A stretch of DNA of 64,000 bases from Nocardioides oceani (GCF_030412965.1 NZ_JAUHJQ010000008.1:62001-126000); one strand, 5' to 3'; shown: positions 34,948 through 44,138, counted from the first letter of the stretch. Made by a program: numbers and translations. Notes: generated by a model from the letters alone, not told the origin.

Positions 34948-35853
34948 TCAGCCCCGGAGCAGCGCCTCGACGTGGGCCGCCTGCCGCTGCAGCGCGCGCA
35001 GGTGGGGGGCGACGGCCGGGTGGCGGTACTTCCCGGCGAGGGCGCCCTCGCCCCCGGCGACGCGGGCGAGCGCCCACTCCGCCCGGTTGAGGGCGGTGAG
35101 CACGGCGGTCACCCGGGCTCCGTGCAGCACCTGCTCGGGCGTCGCGAGCCCGTCCGGAAGCCCCAGGAGGTAGGCCTCCACGAGCGGGTCGAGCTCCTCG
35201 CGGGCCTGCAGCGAGTAGTAGCCGAGGTCCGCCCCCACCGGGCCGTGCCCGAGCGTGCCCCAGTCGATCGCGACGACGTCGTCGCCGTCGCAACCGGGCA
35301 GGTTCGCCGGCGTGGGGTCGCCGTGCTGGGCGACCTGGGGCAGCGCGTCGAGCTCAGCGAGGAGCGCCGAGCGCCGTCCCCACAGGTGGTCGGCGACGTC
35401 GGCGACCGTGGTCCGGGCCAGGGTTCGCCAGCCGCCACCGCGCTCGACCCGGCGCACCCGGCCGCGCAGCTGGTCGCGCGCCAGCGCCGGTCCGGCCAGC
35501 GCGGCGCCCGCGAACCGGCCCAGGCAGCGCGCCACGAACAGGCCGCTGTTGGCGGCGTCCTCGACCCACACCTGGGTCAGCGTGATGCCGTCGGCGTCCT
35601 CCTCGGCGGCGGCCTGCGGGTCCGCCCGCAGACCGGGCGTGGCGACCACGAGACCGGAGGTGAGCACGTCCGCGGGGCGCCGCCAGTACGCCGCGTGGTG
35701 GGGGTCGGAGAGCTCGTCGGGGTCGCCGGGGGCCGGGCGCGCGAGGCGCTTGACCACGACCGGCTGGTCGCCGAGGACCGTGCGCCAGACGCCGACGGTC
35801 GACGGACCGCTCCCGCCGGGCATCGCCAGCCACCCCGGCTCGGGCTGCCACAT
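34948..35853 (-). CDS. Aminoglycoside phosphotransferase-fold kinase
   Basis: A 301-aa protein from ATG 35853 (MWQPEPGWLAMPGG); the open frame extends 31 codons further but lacks conserved character. The kinase-like fold shows an N-lobe Lys in QPVVVKRLARP, the catalytic loop QHGDPTPANL (Asp and Asn of HGDxxxxN) and the metal-binding VVAIDWGTLG. Members phosphorylate sugars, choline, or small antibiotics; the substrate is not known. It is convergent with the metallopeptidase across the repeats. Confidence 0.8.
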   Translation of the reverse strand: MWQPEPGWLAMPGGSGPSTVGVWRTVLGDQPVVVKRLARPAPGDPDELSDPHHAAYWRRPADVLTSGLVVATPGLRADPQAAAEEDADGITLTQVWVEDAANSGLFVARCLGRFAGAALAGPALARDQLRGRVRRVERGGGWRTLARTTVADVADHLWGRRSALLAELDALPQVAQHGDPTPANLPGCDGDDVVAIDWGTLGHGPVGADLGYYSLQAREELDPLVEAYLLGLPDGLATPEQVLHGARVTAVLTALNRAEWALARVAGGEGALAGKYRHPAVAPHLRALQRQAAHVEALLRG

Positions 35854-35959
35854 GGCCCGGACGCTAGCCACCGGGGTGCCCCGCGTCACGCAGGCGCGCA
35901 GGGGGCCGGTGCCCTGCCGCCTCGTGCTGCCCAGCGTGCGCTCCACCGCACGGTCGGCA

Positions 35960-36583
35960 TCACGAGGCGTTGTGGACGCGCACCTGCACCGCGCACGCGT
36001 CGAGGACCGCCTGGTCGAGCACCGCCCGCCGAGGATCGGGTACGGCGAGCCAGGGACCGACGACGGTGAGCCGGTCGAGCGGCGGCCCGGCCAGCACCTC
36101 CTCGACCGCCGGCCGGTCCCCGCCGGTGACCAGCGGACCCCCCAGGCCGTGGAGGACGCGGGCGGCGTGGCCGGCCGCGGCCTCGTAGGCGGCGCGCGCC
36201 TGGTTGTCGCGCCGGCGGGCGAACCGCTGCTGGCTCTGCCCGCCGGCCTTGGTCCTCCCCTGCACGTGCCGCTGGCCGACCTTGGAGTCGACCACCGACG
36301 TGCCCGAGACGCGGGCGACGGCGAAGCCGCCCTTGCGGACGAGCAGCACGCCCCAGTCCGCCGGCGGGATGCTCGCGCCCGCGAACGCCTCGGCGTCCGG
36401 CAGGCCGGCGTACGCCTGCTCGAACGGCAGCCGCGCGGTGAAGTCGGAACCGTCCGCGGCGGTGCCGGCCAGCCCGCCGTCGACCACGGCGAGCGCGGTC
36501 GCGCCGTGGCGGCCCTGGAAGTTCAGCACCCACCGTGCCCAGCGCTCGGCCGGCACGAGCACCGGCCCGCCACCCGCGGTCAC
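35960..36583 (-). CDS. acVLRF1-type peptidyl-tRNA hydrolase (actinobacterial Vms1/eRF1-like)
   Basis: A 207-aa protein from GTG 36583, starting TAGGGPVLVPAERWARWVLNF. The central release motif is GGQSQQRF with Gln116, corresponding to the GGQ/GxxQ motif of eRF1-like domains, followed by a basic helix (ARRRDNQARAAYEAAAGHA) as in Vms1/ANKZF1. These proteins cut the peptide from tRNA on 50S subunits split from stalled ribosomes. It overlaps or abuts the ASCH gene by a few bases and lies downstream of the suf genes. The name acVLRF1 refers to the family; identity here is by motif. Confidence 0.8.
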   Translation of the reverse strand: MTAGGGPVLVPAERWARWVLNFQGRHGATALAVVDGGLAGTAADGSDFTARLPFEQAYAGLPDAEAFAGASIPPADWGVLLVRKGGFAVARVSGTSVVDSKVGQRHVQGRTKAGGQSQQRFARRRDNQARAAYEAAAGHAARVLHGLGGPLVTGGDRPAVEEVLAGPPLDRLTVVGPWLAVPDPRRAVLDQAVLDACAVQVRVHNAS

Positions 36584-36590
36584 GGGAGCG

Positions 36591-37115
36591 TCACCGCGGC
36601 GGCTTGGGGTGCAGCACCCGGAAGCGCTCCAGCACGACCGGCATGTCCGGTCGGAAGCCCCGCGCGTGGGGGTCGACGTCGCGGAAGAACGCCTCGTGCC
36701 GGGCGCGCCACGAGCCGAGCGACCCATCGCCCTCGCCCTCGGCGTGCGCGTGGTCCTCGTCGACCTCGCTGAAGGGGACGACCCGCACCTCGGTCGTCGA
36801 GACGAGAGCCCGCGGGTGGCCACCGCCGTCGAGCACGATGCCCAGCGTGCCGACCTCGGGCAGCGGCTCGCCCTCGAGCGCGTAGTCCTCCGCCGCGCTG
36901 GCGGTCGCGGTCTTGCGCCCGGCGGCGACGAGCTCGGCCAGCTCGTCGGCCTGCTCCGGCGTGGCCCCGAAGGACCACGCCGGGGGCGGCAGCGAGACCA
37001 GCCCGGACGGGCCGAAGTACGCCGGCAGCCGCTCCAGCTTGGCCTGCCGCCGCGCGAGCACCCAGAAGGTCTCGACCTCAGGCGACCCGCCGGCGACGGC
37101 CGCCTCGTCGCTCAC
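36591..37115 (-). CDS. ASCH domain protein
   Basis: A 174-aa protein. The ASCH (PUA-like beta barrel) pattern runs through WSFGATPEQADELAELVAAGRKTATASAAEDYALEG (the G-x-K-x-T motif is GRKTATA), then GTLGIVLDGGG and RALVSTTEVRVVPFSEV, and the closing RFRPDM and VVLERFRVL. ASCH domains bind RNA or nucleosides and some hydrolyse N4-acetylcytidine. It is 7 bp after the sufT-like gene and 7 bp before acVLRF1, so it probably shares a transcript with both. Confidence 0.8.
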   Translation of the reverse strand: MSDEAAVAGGSPEVETFWVLARRQAKLERLPAYFGPSGLVSLPPPAWSFGATPEQADELAELVAAGRKTATASAAEDYALEGEPLPEVGTLGIVLDGGGHPRALVSTTEVRVVPFSEVDEDHAHAEGEGDGSLGSWRARHEAFFRDVDPHARGFRPDMPVVLERFRVLHPKPPR

Positions 37116-37122
37116 CGCCGAC

Positions 37123-37506
37123 TCAGACGTTGAAGCCGAGGGCGCGCAGCTGCTCGCGGCCGTCGTCGGTGATCTTGTCCGGGCCCCACGGCGGCATCCA
37201 GACCCAGTTGATCGCGACGTCGTTGACCAGGCCCTCGAGCGCGGCGTTGGTCTGGTCCTGGATGACGTCGGTCAGCGGGCAGGCCGCCGAGGTCAGCGTC
37301 ATGTCCAGCACGACGTTCGAGCCTTCGTCGACGTGCACGTCGTACACGAGGCCGAGGTCGACGACGTTGATCCCCAGCTCGGGGTCGACGACGTCCTTCA
37401 TCGCCTCGGTGACCTCGTCCACCGAGACGGTGGACGAGCCGGCGGCGGGGGCGGCACCGGTGGCCTCGGGGACCTCCGGCAGGTCGGAGTGGTCGAGCTC
37501 GGTCAT
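37123..37506 (-). CDS. sufT: SufT-like metal-sulfur cluster assembly factor (DUF59)
   Basis: A 127-aa protein from ATG 37506, overlapping the sufU stop by 4 bp. After a flexible N-terminus (residues 1-30) the DUF59/MIP18 core reads VTEAMKDVVDPELGINVVDLGLVYDV, then MTLTSAACPLTDVIQDQ with the conserved Cys (SAACPL), and WVWMPPWGPDKI. Proteins of this type help deliver Fe-S clusters to targets. It is the last suf gene; the start shown avoids a longer upstream reading inside sufU. Confidence 0.88.
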   Translation of the reverse strand: MTELDHSDLPEVPEATGAAPAAGSSTVSVDEVTEAMKDVVDPELGINVVDLGLVYDVHVDEGSNVVLDMTLTSAACPLTDVIQDQTNAALEGLVNDVAINWVWMPPWGPDKITDDGREQLRALGFNV

Positions 37507-37952
37507 CGGGTCTCCTCCAGGGATCGGGCGGTGGCGTCCTTCCATGCCATCCACGACAGCAGCGCGCACTTGACGCGCGCGGGGAACTTCGCGACGCCGG
37601 CGAAGGCGATGCCGTCCTCCAGCACGTCCTCGTCGGGCTCCACGGTCCCCTTGCCCTGCATCAGGGTCAGGAACTCCTCGTGGACCGACATGGCCTCAGC
37701 GACCGGCTTGCCGATCACGAGGTCGGTCAGCACCGACGCGGACGCCTGCGAGATCGAGCAGCCGACGGCGTCGTAGGAGACGTCGGCGACGGTGCCGTCG
37801 GCGATGTGGACGCGCAGCGTCACCTCGTCGCCGCAGGTCGGGTTCACGTGGTGCACCTCGGCCTCGTAGGGCTCGCGCAGGCCCGCGTGGTGCGGGTTCT
37901 TGTAGTGGTCCAGGATGATCTCCTGGTACAGCGAGTCGAGCTCGGCGTTCAT
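37503..37952 (-). CDS. sufU: SufU, sulfur-accepting scaffold/zinc-dependent sulfurtransferase
   Basis: A 149-aa IscU-like protein with N-terminal YQEIILDHYKNPHHAG. The three family cysteines and Asp are present: Cys40-Gly-Asp42 in NPTCGDEV, Cys65 in AVGCSISQAS, and Cys in VKCALLSW near residue 128. In Gram-positive and actinobacterial SUF systems SufU takes sulfur from SufS, using a zinc swap. The 4-bp spacing to sufS and overlap with sufT show tight coupling. Confidence 0.93.
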   Translation of the reverse strand: MNAELDSLYQEIILDHYKNPHHAGLREPYEAEVHHVNPTCGDEVTLRVHIADGTVADVSYDAVGCSISQASASVLTDLVIGKPVAEAMSVHEEFLTLMQGKGTVEPDEDVLEDGIAFAGVAKFPARVKCALLSWMAWKDATARSLEETR

Positions 37953-37955
37953 CTC

Positions 37956-39218
37956 TCAGCCCACCTTGAAGTACGCGCGGGTGTGCTCGAGGCCCTCGAC
38001 GAGGGCGTCGATCTCCGCGGGGGTCGTGTAGAGGTACGACGACATGCGGGTCGAGCTCTGTACCCCGAACCGGGCGTGGGCCGGCTTGGCGCAGTGGTGA
38101 CCGGCCCGCACGGCGACGCCGCGGGAGTCGAGCACCTGGGCGATGTCGTGGGGGTGCACGCCGTCCATCTCGAACGCCACCGCTCCCCCGCGCCGGGTCA
38201 CGTCCAGCGGGCCGAGCACCCGCAGGCCGGGGATCGTCGCCAGGCCCTCGAGCGCGTACGCCGTGATGGCCTGCTCGTGGCGGTGGATGTTCTCCATCCC
38301 GACCGCGGCGAGGTACTCCAGCGCGGCGCCGAGGCCGACGGCCTCCACGATCGGCGGGGTGCCGGCCTCGAACTTGTGCGGGATGCCGGCGTACGTCGAC
38401 CGCTCCATGCGGACGGTCTCGATCATCTCGCCGCCGCCGAGGAACGGCGGCAGCTGCTCGAGCAGCGACCGCTTGCCCCACAGCACGCCGATGCCGGTCG
38501 GGCCGACGACCTTGTGACCGGTGAAGACCAGGACGTCGGCGTCGACGGCGGTGACGTCGACGGGCAGCTGCGGCGCGGCCTGCGAGGCGTCGACCACGAC
38601 GATCGCGCCGACCTCGTGGGCCCGCCGGGCGATCTCCGCGACCGGGTTGATCGTGCCGAGCATGTTCGAGACCCAGGTCAGCGAGACGACCTTGGTCCGC
38701 TCGGTGATCAGCGAGTCGATGTCGGCGAGGTCCAGCTCGCCGGACTCGGTGAGACCGAACCAGCGCAGCGTGGCGCCCTTGCGCTCGGTGAGCAGCTGCC
38801 ACGGCACGATGTTGGAGTGGTGCTCCATCTCGGTGACGACGACCTCGTCGCCGGCACCGATCGCCAGGTCACCGGTCGCCCAGGCCAGCGTGTTCGCGAC
38901 CAGGTTGAGCGCCTCGGAGGCGTTCTTGGTGAAGACCACCTCGTCGCGGCTCGGGGCGCCGATGAAGCGCGCGACGACGTCGCGGGCGTTCTCGAACGCC
39001 TCGGAGGACTCCGCCCCGAGCTGGTGCATGGCGCGGGCGACGTTCGCGTTGTGCCGCTCGAGGTGGTCGACCATCGCGTCGATCACGCACTGCGGCTTCT
39101 GCGAGGTGTTCGCGCTGTCGAGGTACACCAGCGGCACCCCGCCCGCGAGCGTGCGCTCGAGGATCGGGAAGTCCTTGCGGATGACCTCCAGCTCGGGGAG
39201 GAGTCCGGGGAGCGTCAT
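37956..39218 (-). CDS. sufS: Cysteine desulfurase SufS
   Basis: A 420-aa PLP enzyme that removes sulfur from cysteine for Fe-S cluster assembly. The PLP lysine is Lys236 in FTGHKVVGPTGIGVLWG; PLP phosphate and ring contacts are in VFTKNASEAL and VVDASQAAPQLPVDV. The persulfide-forming Cys376 lies in RAGHHCAKPAHARFG. Group II desulfurases of this kind need SufU or SufE. Shares a base with sufC (stop/start at 39218). Length is standard. Confidence 0.95.
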   Translation of the reverse strand: MTLPGLLPELEVIRKDFPILERTLAGGVPLVYLDSANTSQKPQCVIDAMVDHLERHNANVARAMHQLGAESSEAFENARDVVARFIGAPSRDEVVFTKNASEALNLVANTLAWATGDLAIGAGDEVVVTEMEHHSNIVPWQLLTERKGATLRWFGLTESGELDLADIDSLITERTKVVSLTWVSNMLGTINPVAEIARRAHEVGAIVVVDASQAAPQLPVDVTAVDADVLVFTGHKVVGPTGIGVLWGKRSLLEQLPPFLGGGEMIETVRMERSTYAGIPHKFEAGTPPIVEAVGLGAALEYLAAVGMENIHRHEQAITAYALEGLATIPGLRVLGPLDVTRRGGAVAFEMDGVHPHDIAQVLDSRGVAVRAGHHCAKPAHARFGVQSSTRMSSYLYTTPAEIDALVEGLEHTRAYFKVG

Positions 39219-39979
39219 CAGACCGCCGCGGCCTTGAGGTACTTGTCGTAGCCCTCGGCCTCGAGCTCGTCGGCGAGCTCGGATCCGCCGGAGGCCGCGA
39301 CCTTGCCGGCCACGAAGACGTGGACGAAGTCCGGCTTGATGTAGCGCAGGATGCGCGTGTAGTGCGTGATCAGCAGGACGCCCTTGCCCTCCTGCTCGCG
39401 GAAGCGGTTGACGCCCGCGGAGACGACCTTGAGCGCGTCGATGTCGAGGCCGGAGTCGGTCTCGTCGAGGATCGCGACCTTCGGGTCGAGCAGCTCGAGC
39501 TGGGCGATCTCGTGACGCTTCTTCTCGCCGCCGGAGAAGCCCTCGTTGACCGAGCGGGTGCCGAAGGTCGGGTCGAGGTTGAGCCGCTCGAGGGCGCCGT
39601 TGACGTCCTTGACCCAGGTGCGCAGCTTGGGGGCCTCGCCGTCGATGGCGGTCTTCGCAGTGCGCAGGAAGTTCGACACCGAGACGCCGGGGACCTCGAC
39701 GGGGTACTGCATCGCGAGGAACAGGCCGGCGCGGGCGCGCTCGTCGACCGACATGGCCAGGACGTCCTCGCCGTCCAGAGTCACGGTCCCGCCGGTGATC
39801 GTGTACTTCGGGTGGCCGGCGATCGAGTAGGCCAGCGTCGACTTGCCCGAGCCGTTGGGGCCCATGATCGCGTGGGTCTCGCCCGACGCGATGGTCAGCG
39901 TGACGCCCTTGAGGATCTCCTTGGGACCGTCCTCGGTGTCCACGGACACCTGCAGGTCCTTGATGACGAGCTCGCTCAT
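39218..39979 (-). CDS. sufC: SufC, Fe-S assembly ATPase
   Basis: A 253-aa ABC-type ATPase from ATG 39979 (MSELVIKDLQVSVDTEDG). Walker A GPNGSGKST, signature FSGGEKKRHEIAQL and Walker B VAILDETDSGLDIDAL, the last with the SufC-typical ETDSGLD. It works with SufB and SufD as the scaffold complex. Its start overlaps the Rieske gene stop by 4 bp. Length is standard for SufC. Confidence 0.95.
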   Translation of the reverse strand: MSELVIKDLQVSVDTEDGPKEILKGVTLTIASGETHAIMGPNGSGKSTLAYSIAGHPKYTITGGTVTLDGEDVLAMSVDERARAGLFLAMQYPVEVPGVSVSNFLRTAKTAIDGEAPKLRTWVKDVNGALERLNLDPTFGTRSVNEGFSGGEKKRHEIAQLELLDPKVAILDETDSGLDIDALKVVSAGVNRFREQEGKGVLLITHYTRILRYIKPDFVHVFVAGKVAASGGSELADELEAEGYDKYLKAAAV

Positions 39980-40326
39980 GAGGGGGTGACTCCGTTCAGG
40001 GTGGTGGTGGTGTCGACGTAGACGTCGCTCGTGCCGTCGGGGTTGGCGCGGACCTCCACGGGGAAGGTCGCGACGGGTTCGGTGGCCGGGAGGCCGGTGG
40101 GCTTGCCGGTGCGCAGGTCGAAGCGGGAGCCGTGCAGCCAGCACTCGACGGTGCAGTCCGCGACCTCGCCCTCGCTCAGCGACACCGAGGCGTGCGAGCA
40201 GAGGTCCTGCAGGGCGTACACCTCGTCGCCGTCGCGCGCCACGGCGACGTCGTGCGCCCCGACGGTGACGGCGAGCGCCTCGTCGGCGGGCACGTCGGCC
40301 AGCGCGCAGGCGCGCTCGAAGGTCAC
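39976..40326 (-). CDS. Rieske-type ferredoxin in the suf operon
   Basis: A 116-aa protein from GTG 40326. The [2Fe-2S] ligands are Cys-x-His in LCSHASVSL and Cys-x2-His in VECWLHGSRFD, the standard Rieske pairs. It resembles the NirD/BphF-type soluble ferredoxins found within actinobacterial suf operons. It may provide electrons during cluster assembly. Coupled to sufD by a 4-bp overlap (GTGA) and to sufC by another. Confidence 0.9.
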   Translation of the reverse strand: MTFERACALADVPADEALAVTVGAHDVAVARDGDEVYALQDLCSHASVSLSEGEVADCTVECWLHGSRFDLRTGKPTGLPATEPVATFPVEVRANPDGTSDVYVDTTTTLNGVTPS

Positions 40327-41531
40327 GGGGCCCCCACCGGCGGCAGGCCGTCGAGGACGTTCTTGGCCAGCTCGGCCTCGACGGTGTCGGTCAGCTGCTC
40401 CTCGAGCGAGGGGATGCCGACCTTGCGGATCAGGTCGTTGAAGAAGCCGTGCAGTACCAGGCGTCGCGCCTCGGCGTCGGAGACGCCGCGCGAGCGCAGG
40501 TAGAACAGCTGCTCGTCGTCGAAGCGGGCGGTGGCGGACGCGTGGCCCGCGCCCTCGATCTCGCCGGTCTCGATCTCGAGGTTCGGCACCGAGTCGGCCT
40601 GGCAGCCGTCGGTGAGCACGAGGTTGCGGTTCTCCTCGTAGGTCCCGATGCCCTCGGCGACCTTGCGGATCAGCACGTTGCCGATCCAGACCGTGCGCGC
40701 GCCCTGGCCCTGCAGCGCGCCCTTGTAGACGACGTTGGACTTCGTCCGCGGCTGGTTGTGGTCGGCGAAGAGCCGGTGCTCCAGGTGCTGGCCGGCGTCG
40801 GCGAAGTACAGGCCGAGCAGCTCGGCCTCGCCGCCGGGACCGTCGTACTCGACGTTGGCGTGCATCCGGACCACGTCGCCGCCGAAGCTCACCGAGGTGT
40901 GCTTGACGCTCGCGTCGCGGCCGACCCGGATCGCGTCGCGGCCCAGGTGGACCGCGTCGTCGTCCCAGTCCTGCAGCGAGACCATGTTCAGCTCGGCGCC
41001 GTCGCCCACGACGACGGTCGTGGTGGCGGCGTACCGGGCCGAGCCGGTGTGGCGCAGCACGATCGTGGCCTTGGAGTGCCGGCCCAGGCGGACCACGACG
41101 TGGCCCCACACGAGGTCCTCGGCGCCCTCGCCGGTCAGCGTCACGACGACCGGCTCGGTGGCCTCGAGGTCGGCCGGGACGTCCAGCAGCACCGCGCCGC
41201 CGGCGTTCGCGACGGCCAGCGCGGAGGGCCGGTCGTTGGGCGCCAGCTCACCGATCTCGCGCGCCTGCTCGGCGGTGATGTCGCTCAGCGTCACGCCGTC
41301 GGGCAGGGAGACCTCGCGGCGCAGCCGCTTGTCGGACGCCTCGCCGTCGAGGATCCCGCGCAGCCGCTTGAGCGGCGTGAAGCGCCAGACCTCCTCGCGC
41401 CCGGTCGGGACCGGGTGGTCGGCGAGGTCGTACGACGGCGGGGGGTTGAGGTGGGACTCCACCCGGTCCTGCTCCAGGGCGCTCGCGACGCTGTCGCGGG
41501 CGATGGCCGGGTCGGTGTCAGTCACGGTCAC
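40323..41531 (-). CDS. sufD: SufD, scaffold complex subunit
   Basis: A 402-aa beta-helix protein. It has the SufD/SufB family core (ATIVLRHTGSARYAATTTVVVGDG, HLGRDAIRVGRDASVKH, HANVEYDGPGGEAELLGLYF) and the C-terminal FYLRSRGVSDAEARRLVLHGFFND. With SufB and SufC it forms the SufBC2D scaffold on which clusters are built. It lies 43 bp after sufB. Confidence 0.94.
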   Translation of the reverse strand: MTVTDTDPAIARDSVASALEQDRVESHLNPPPSYDLADHPVPTGREEVWRFTPLKRLRGILDGEASDKRLRREVSLPDGVTLSDITAEQAREIGELAPNDRPSALAVANAGGAVLLDVPADLEATEPVVVTLTGEGAEDLVWGHVVVRLGRHSKATIVLRHTGSARYAATTTVVVGDGAELNMVSLQDWDDDAVHLGRDAIRVGRDASVKHTSVSFGGDVVRMHANVEYDGPGGEAELLGLYFADAGQHLEHRLFADHNQPRTKSNVVYKGALQGQGARTVWIGNVLIRKVAEGIGTYEENRNLVLTDGCQADSVPNLEIETGEIEGAGHASATARFDDEQLFYLRSRGVSDAEARRLVLHGFFNDLIRKVGIPSLEEQLTDTVEAELAKNVLDGLPPVGAP

Positions 41532-41574
41532 TACGTCTGTCTTTCTGGGTCGGCGGGAGGGACGGGAGCCGGCG

Positions 41575-42993
41575 TCAGCCGACCGCGCCCTCCATCTGGA
41601 GCTCGATGAGGCGGTTGAGCTCGAGGGCGTACTCCATCGGCAGCTCCTTGGCGATCGGCTCCACGAAGCCGCGGACGATCATCGCCATCGCCTCGTCCTC
41701 CTCCATGCCGCGCGACATGAGGTAGAAGAGCTGGTCGTCGGAGACCTTCGAGACGCTCGCCTCGTGGCCCATGGACACGTCGTCCTCGCGGATGTCGACG
41801 TAGGGGTAGGTGTCCGAGCGGCTGATCTGGTCGACCAGCAGCGCGTCGCAGAGCACGTTCGACTTCGAGCCGTGGGCGCCCTCGTTGACCTGGATCAGGC
41901 CGCGGTACGACGTCCGGCCACCGCCGCGGGCGACCGACTTGGACAGGATCGAGCTGGAGGTGTTCGGCGCGGCGTGGACCATCTTCGCGCCGGCGTCCTG
42001 GTGCTGGCCCTCGCCGGCGAACGCGATCGACAGCGTCTCGCCCTTGGCGTGCTCGCCCATGAGGTAGACGGCCGGGTACTTCATCGTCACCTTGGAGCCG
42101 ATGTTGCCGTCGACCCACTCCATCGTCGCGCCGGCCTCGCAGGTCGCGCGCTTGGTGACGAGGTTGTAGACGTTGTTCGACCAGTTCTGGATGGTCGTGT
42201 AGCGGACGCGGGCGCCCTTCTTCACGACGATCTCGACGACGGCGGAGTGCAGGGAGTCCGAGGAGTAGATCGGCGCCGTGCAGCCCTCGACGTAGTGCAC
42301 GTAGGAGTCCTCGTCGGCGATGATCAGCGTCCGCTCGAACTGGCCCATGTTCTCGGTGTTGATCCGGAAGTAGGCCTGCAGCGGGATGTCGACGTGGACG
42401 CCCTTGGGCACGTAGATGAACGAGCCGCCGGACCACACCGCGGTGTTGAGCGCGGAGAACTTGTTGTCACCGACGGGGATGACGGTGCCGAAGTACTCCT
42501 TGAACAGCTCCGGCTGCTCCTTGAGCGCGGTGTCGGTGTCGAGGAAGAGCACGCCCTGGGCCTCGAGGTCCTCGCGGATCGAGTGGTAGACGACCTCGGA
42601 CTCGTACTGCGCGGCGACGCCGGAGACGAGGCGCTGCTTCTCCGCCTCGGGGATGCCGAGCTTGTCGTAGGTGTTCTTGATGTCCTCGGGGAGGTCGTCC
42701 CAGGTGGCGGCCTGCTTCTCGCTGGACCGCACGAAGTACTTGATGTTGTCGAAGTCGATCGCGCCGAGGTCGGAGCCCCAGGTCGGCATCGGCTTGCGGT
42801 CGAAGAGCTTGAGGCCCTTCAGGCGCAGGTCGAGCATCCACTGCGGCTCGTTCTTCTTGGCGGAGATGTCGCGGACGACGTCCTCGTTAAGACCACGCTT
42901 GGCGGTCGCACCGGCGGTGTCCGGGTCGGCCCAGCCGAACTCGTAGCGGCCGATGCCCTTGAGCTCGGGGTTCAGCTCCTCGATGGAGGTCAT
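41575..42993 (-). CDS. sufB: SufB, scaffold complex subunit
   Basis: A 472-aa protein from ATG 42993 ([21 protein letters not shown]). The beta-helix core carries [20 protein letters not shown], the cysteine/histidine regions expected for cluster assembly ([16 protein letters not shown]), and the C-terminal [21 protein letters not shown]. SufB is where the Fe-S cluster is thought to be nucleated. Its start overlaps the sufR stop by 4 bp, so regulator and scaffold are co-translated. Length is normal. Confidence 0.95.
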   Translation of the reverse strand: MTSIEELNPELKGIGRYEFGWADPDTAGATAKRGLNEDVVRDISAKKNEPQWMLDLRLKGLKLFDRKPMPTWGSDLGAIDFDNIKYFVRSSEKQAATWDDLPEDIKNTYDKLGIPEAEKQRLVSGVAAQYESEVVYHSIREDLEAQGVLFLDTDTALKEQPELFKEYFGTVIPVGDNKFSALNTAVWSGGSFIYVPKGVHVDIPLQAYFRINTENMGQFERTLIIADEDSYVHYVEGCTAPIYSSDSLHSAVVEIVVKKGARVRYTTIQNWSNNVYNLVTKRATCEAGATMEWVDGNIGSKVTMKYPAVYLMGEHAKGETLSIAFAGEGQHQDAGAKMVHAAPNTSSSILSKSVARGGGRTSYRGLIQVNEGAHGSKSNVLCDALLVDQISRSDTYPYVDIREDDVSMGHEASVSKVSDDQLFYLMSRGMEEDEAMAMIVRGFVEPIAKELPMEYALELNRLIELQMEGAVG

Positions 42994-43691
42994 GGGGTGA
43001 CCGTCTCCTTCTCCTGGATGGACGTGCTCGTGGTGGTGCTCGTGCTGGGGATGCAGGTGGTGCAGACCCCGTCGCCGTGGGCGATGGTGGCCAGGCGCTG
43101 GACGTGGCTGCCCAGCACCGCCGAGATCGCCTCGGTCTCGGCCTCGCACAGCTGGGGGAACTCGTGGGCGACGTGGCTGACGGGGCAGTGCTGCTGGCAC
43201 AGCTGCTCCCCCACCGGCACGTCCCGCACGGCGGCGGCGTAGCCCTCGTCGGTCAGGACGCGGGCCAGGGCCCCCACCGGGCTGAGCTCCGGGTGCTGCT
43301 CGGCGACCTCGCCGAACCGCTCTCGGATGAACGCCACGCGGCGGCTCGCGAATTCCCGGACGGCGTCCTCGCCGCCGGTCTCGCGCAGGAACCGCAGCGC
43401 CTGCACGGCCAGGTCGTCGTACTGCTGGTCGAAGCTGTCGCGGCCCCGCTCGGTGAGCGCGAAGACCTTCGCGGGCCGGCCGCGGCCGCGGGTCGCGACC
43501 GTGCGCGGCTCACGCGCCTCGACGGCACCCTCCTCGACCAGCTGGTCGAGGTGGCGCCGCACCGCGGCGGGCGTCAGCGCCAGGCGCTGCGCGAGCGCCG
43601 CGGCGGTCGACGGGCCGTCGACGAGGATCGACCGGGCGACGCGCTGACGCGTCGGCTGGTCGCCGCCGGGGCGGGTCTCGTCGAATTCCAC
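42990..43691 (-). CDS. sufR: SufR, Fe-S-sensing repressor of the suf operon
   Basis: A 233-aa regulator from GTG 43691. The winged helix-turn-helix covers about residues 14-80 ([37 protein letters not shown]). The C-terminal half holds the cluster ligands: Cys165, Cys169, Cys182, and Cys210/Cys213 (CQQHC, LCEAE, VCTTC). Members bind an Fe-S cluster and repress suf transcription when clusters suffice. An ACAC-CA-GTGT inverted repeat overlaps the start of its own transcript (43693-43702), which fits autorepression. Confidence 0.92.
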   Translation of the reverse strand: MEFDETRPGGDQPTRQRVARSILVDGPSTAAALAQRLALTPAAVRRHLDQLVEEGAVEAREPRTVATRGRGRPAKVFALTERGRDSFDQQYDDLAVQALRFLRETGGEDAVREFASRRVAFIRERFGEVAEQHPELSPVGALARVLTDEGYAAAVRDVPVGEQLCQQHCPVSHVAHEFPQLCEAETEAISAVLGSHVQRLATIAHGDGVCTTCIPSTSTTTSTSIQEKETVTP

Positions 43692-43692
43692 T

Positions 43693-43702
43693 ACACCAGT
43701 GT
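43693..43702. promoter_or_regulatory. Candidate SufR operator at the suf promoter
   Basis: ACAC-CA-GTGT, a perfect 4+4 inverted repeat, between the start of sufR (43691) and the -10-like TAACGT on the minus strand (complement of 43704-43709). Position over the expected transcription start is right for a repressor. Similar ACAC/GTGT half-sites are described for SufR in other bacteria. Confidence 0.55.
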
Positions 43703-43703
43703 G

Positions 43704-43709
43704 ACGTTA
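43704..43709 (-). promoter_or_regulatory. -10 box of the suf operon
   Basis: On the minus strand TAACGT is followed by 12 nt and the sufR GTG, giving a leader of a few bases. It is the only TAnnnT box in the 48-bp gap before sufR. Confidence 0.5.
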
Positions 43710-43739
43710 TTGCCCGAGCCCCTTCAAGGAAGGCTCGCC

Positions 43740-44138
43740 TTACCTGCCCGTGCGCGGTGACGTCCGTCTCAGCCAGGCCAGTCCGAGGAACGGCAGCAGG
43801 AGCGGGAGGAAGCCGTAGCCCTGCCCGAAGTGGGACCAGACGGTCCGGTCGGGGAAGAGGTCGGTGGCCGCGTAGGACAGCGTGCCGACGACCAGCACGC
43901 CGACCGCCTCGACGGCGACGGCCACCAGCGCCGCCCACCAGCCGCGGGGGCCGCCGACGAGCAGGCAGGTGGTGGCGGCGAGGTAGACCAGCGCGGCGAG
44001 GAGCGAGAGGGAGTACGCCAGCGGCGCGCGGTCCGCGTCCGTGCCGAGCTGCACGAGCGAGCGGCCGGTCGCGGCGACCGCGAACACGGCGTACACCGCC
44101 ACCAGGATGCGGCCCCAGCCGCTGGAGAGCTCACGCAC
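43740..44138 (-). CDS. Small multipass membrane protein
   Basis: A 132-aa protein with about four hydrophobic helices (ILVAVYAVFAVAATGRSL, LAYSLSLLAALVYLAATTCLLV, WWAALVAVAVEAVGVLVVG, FLPLLLPFLGLAWL). The loop DLFPDRTVWSHFGQGYGFLP is distinctive and recurs in actinobacterial membrane proteins next to suf or cta genes. Overlaps the next upstream gene by 8 bp. Function unknown. Confidence 0.72.
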   Translation of the reverse strand: MRELSSGWGRILVAVYAVFAVAATGRSLVQLGTDADRAPLAYSLSLLAALVYLAATTCLLVGGPRGWWAALVAVAVEAVGVLVVGTLSYAATDLFPDRTVWSHFGQGYGFLPLLLPFLGLAWLRRTSPRTGR

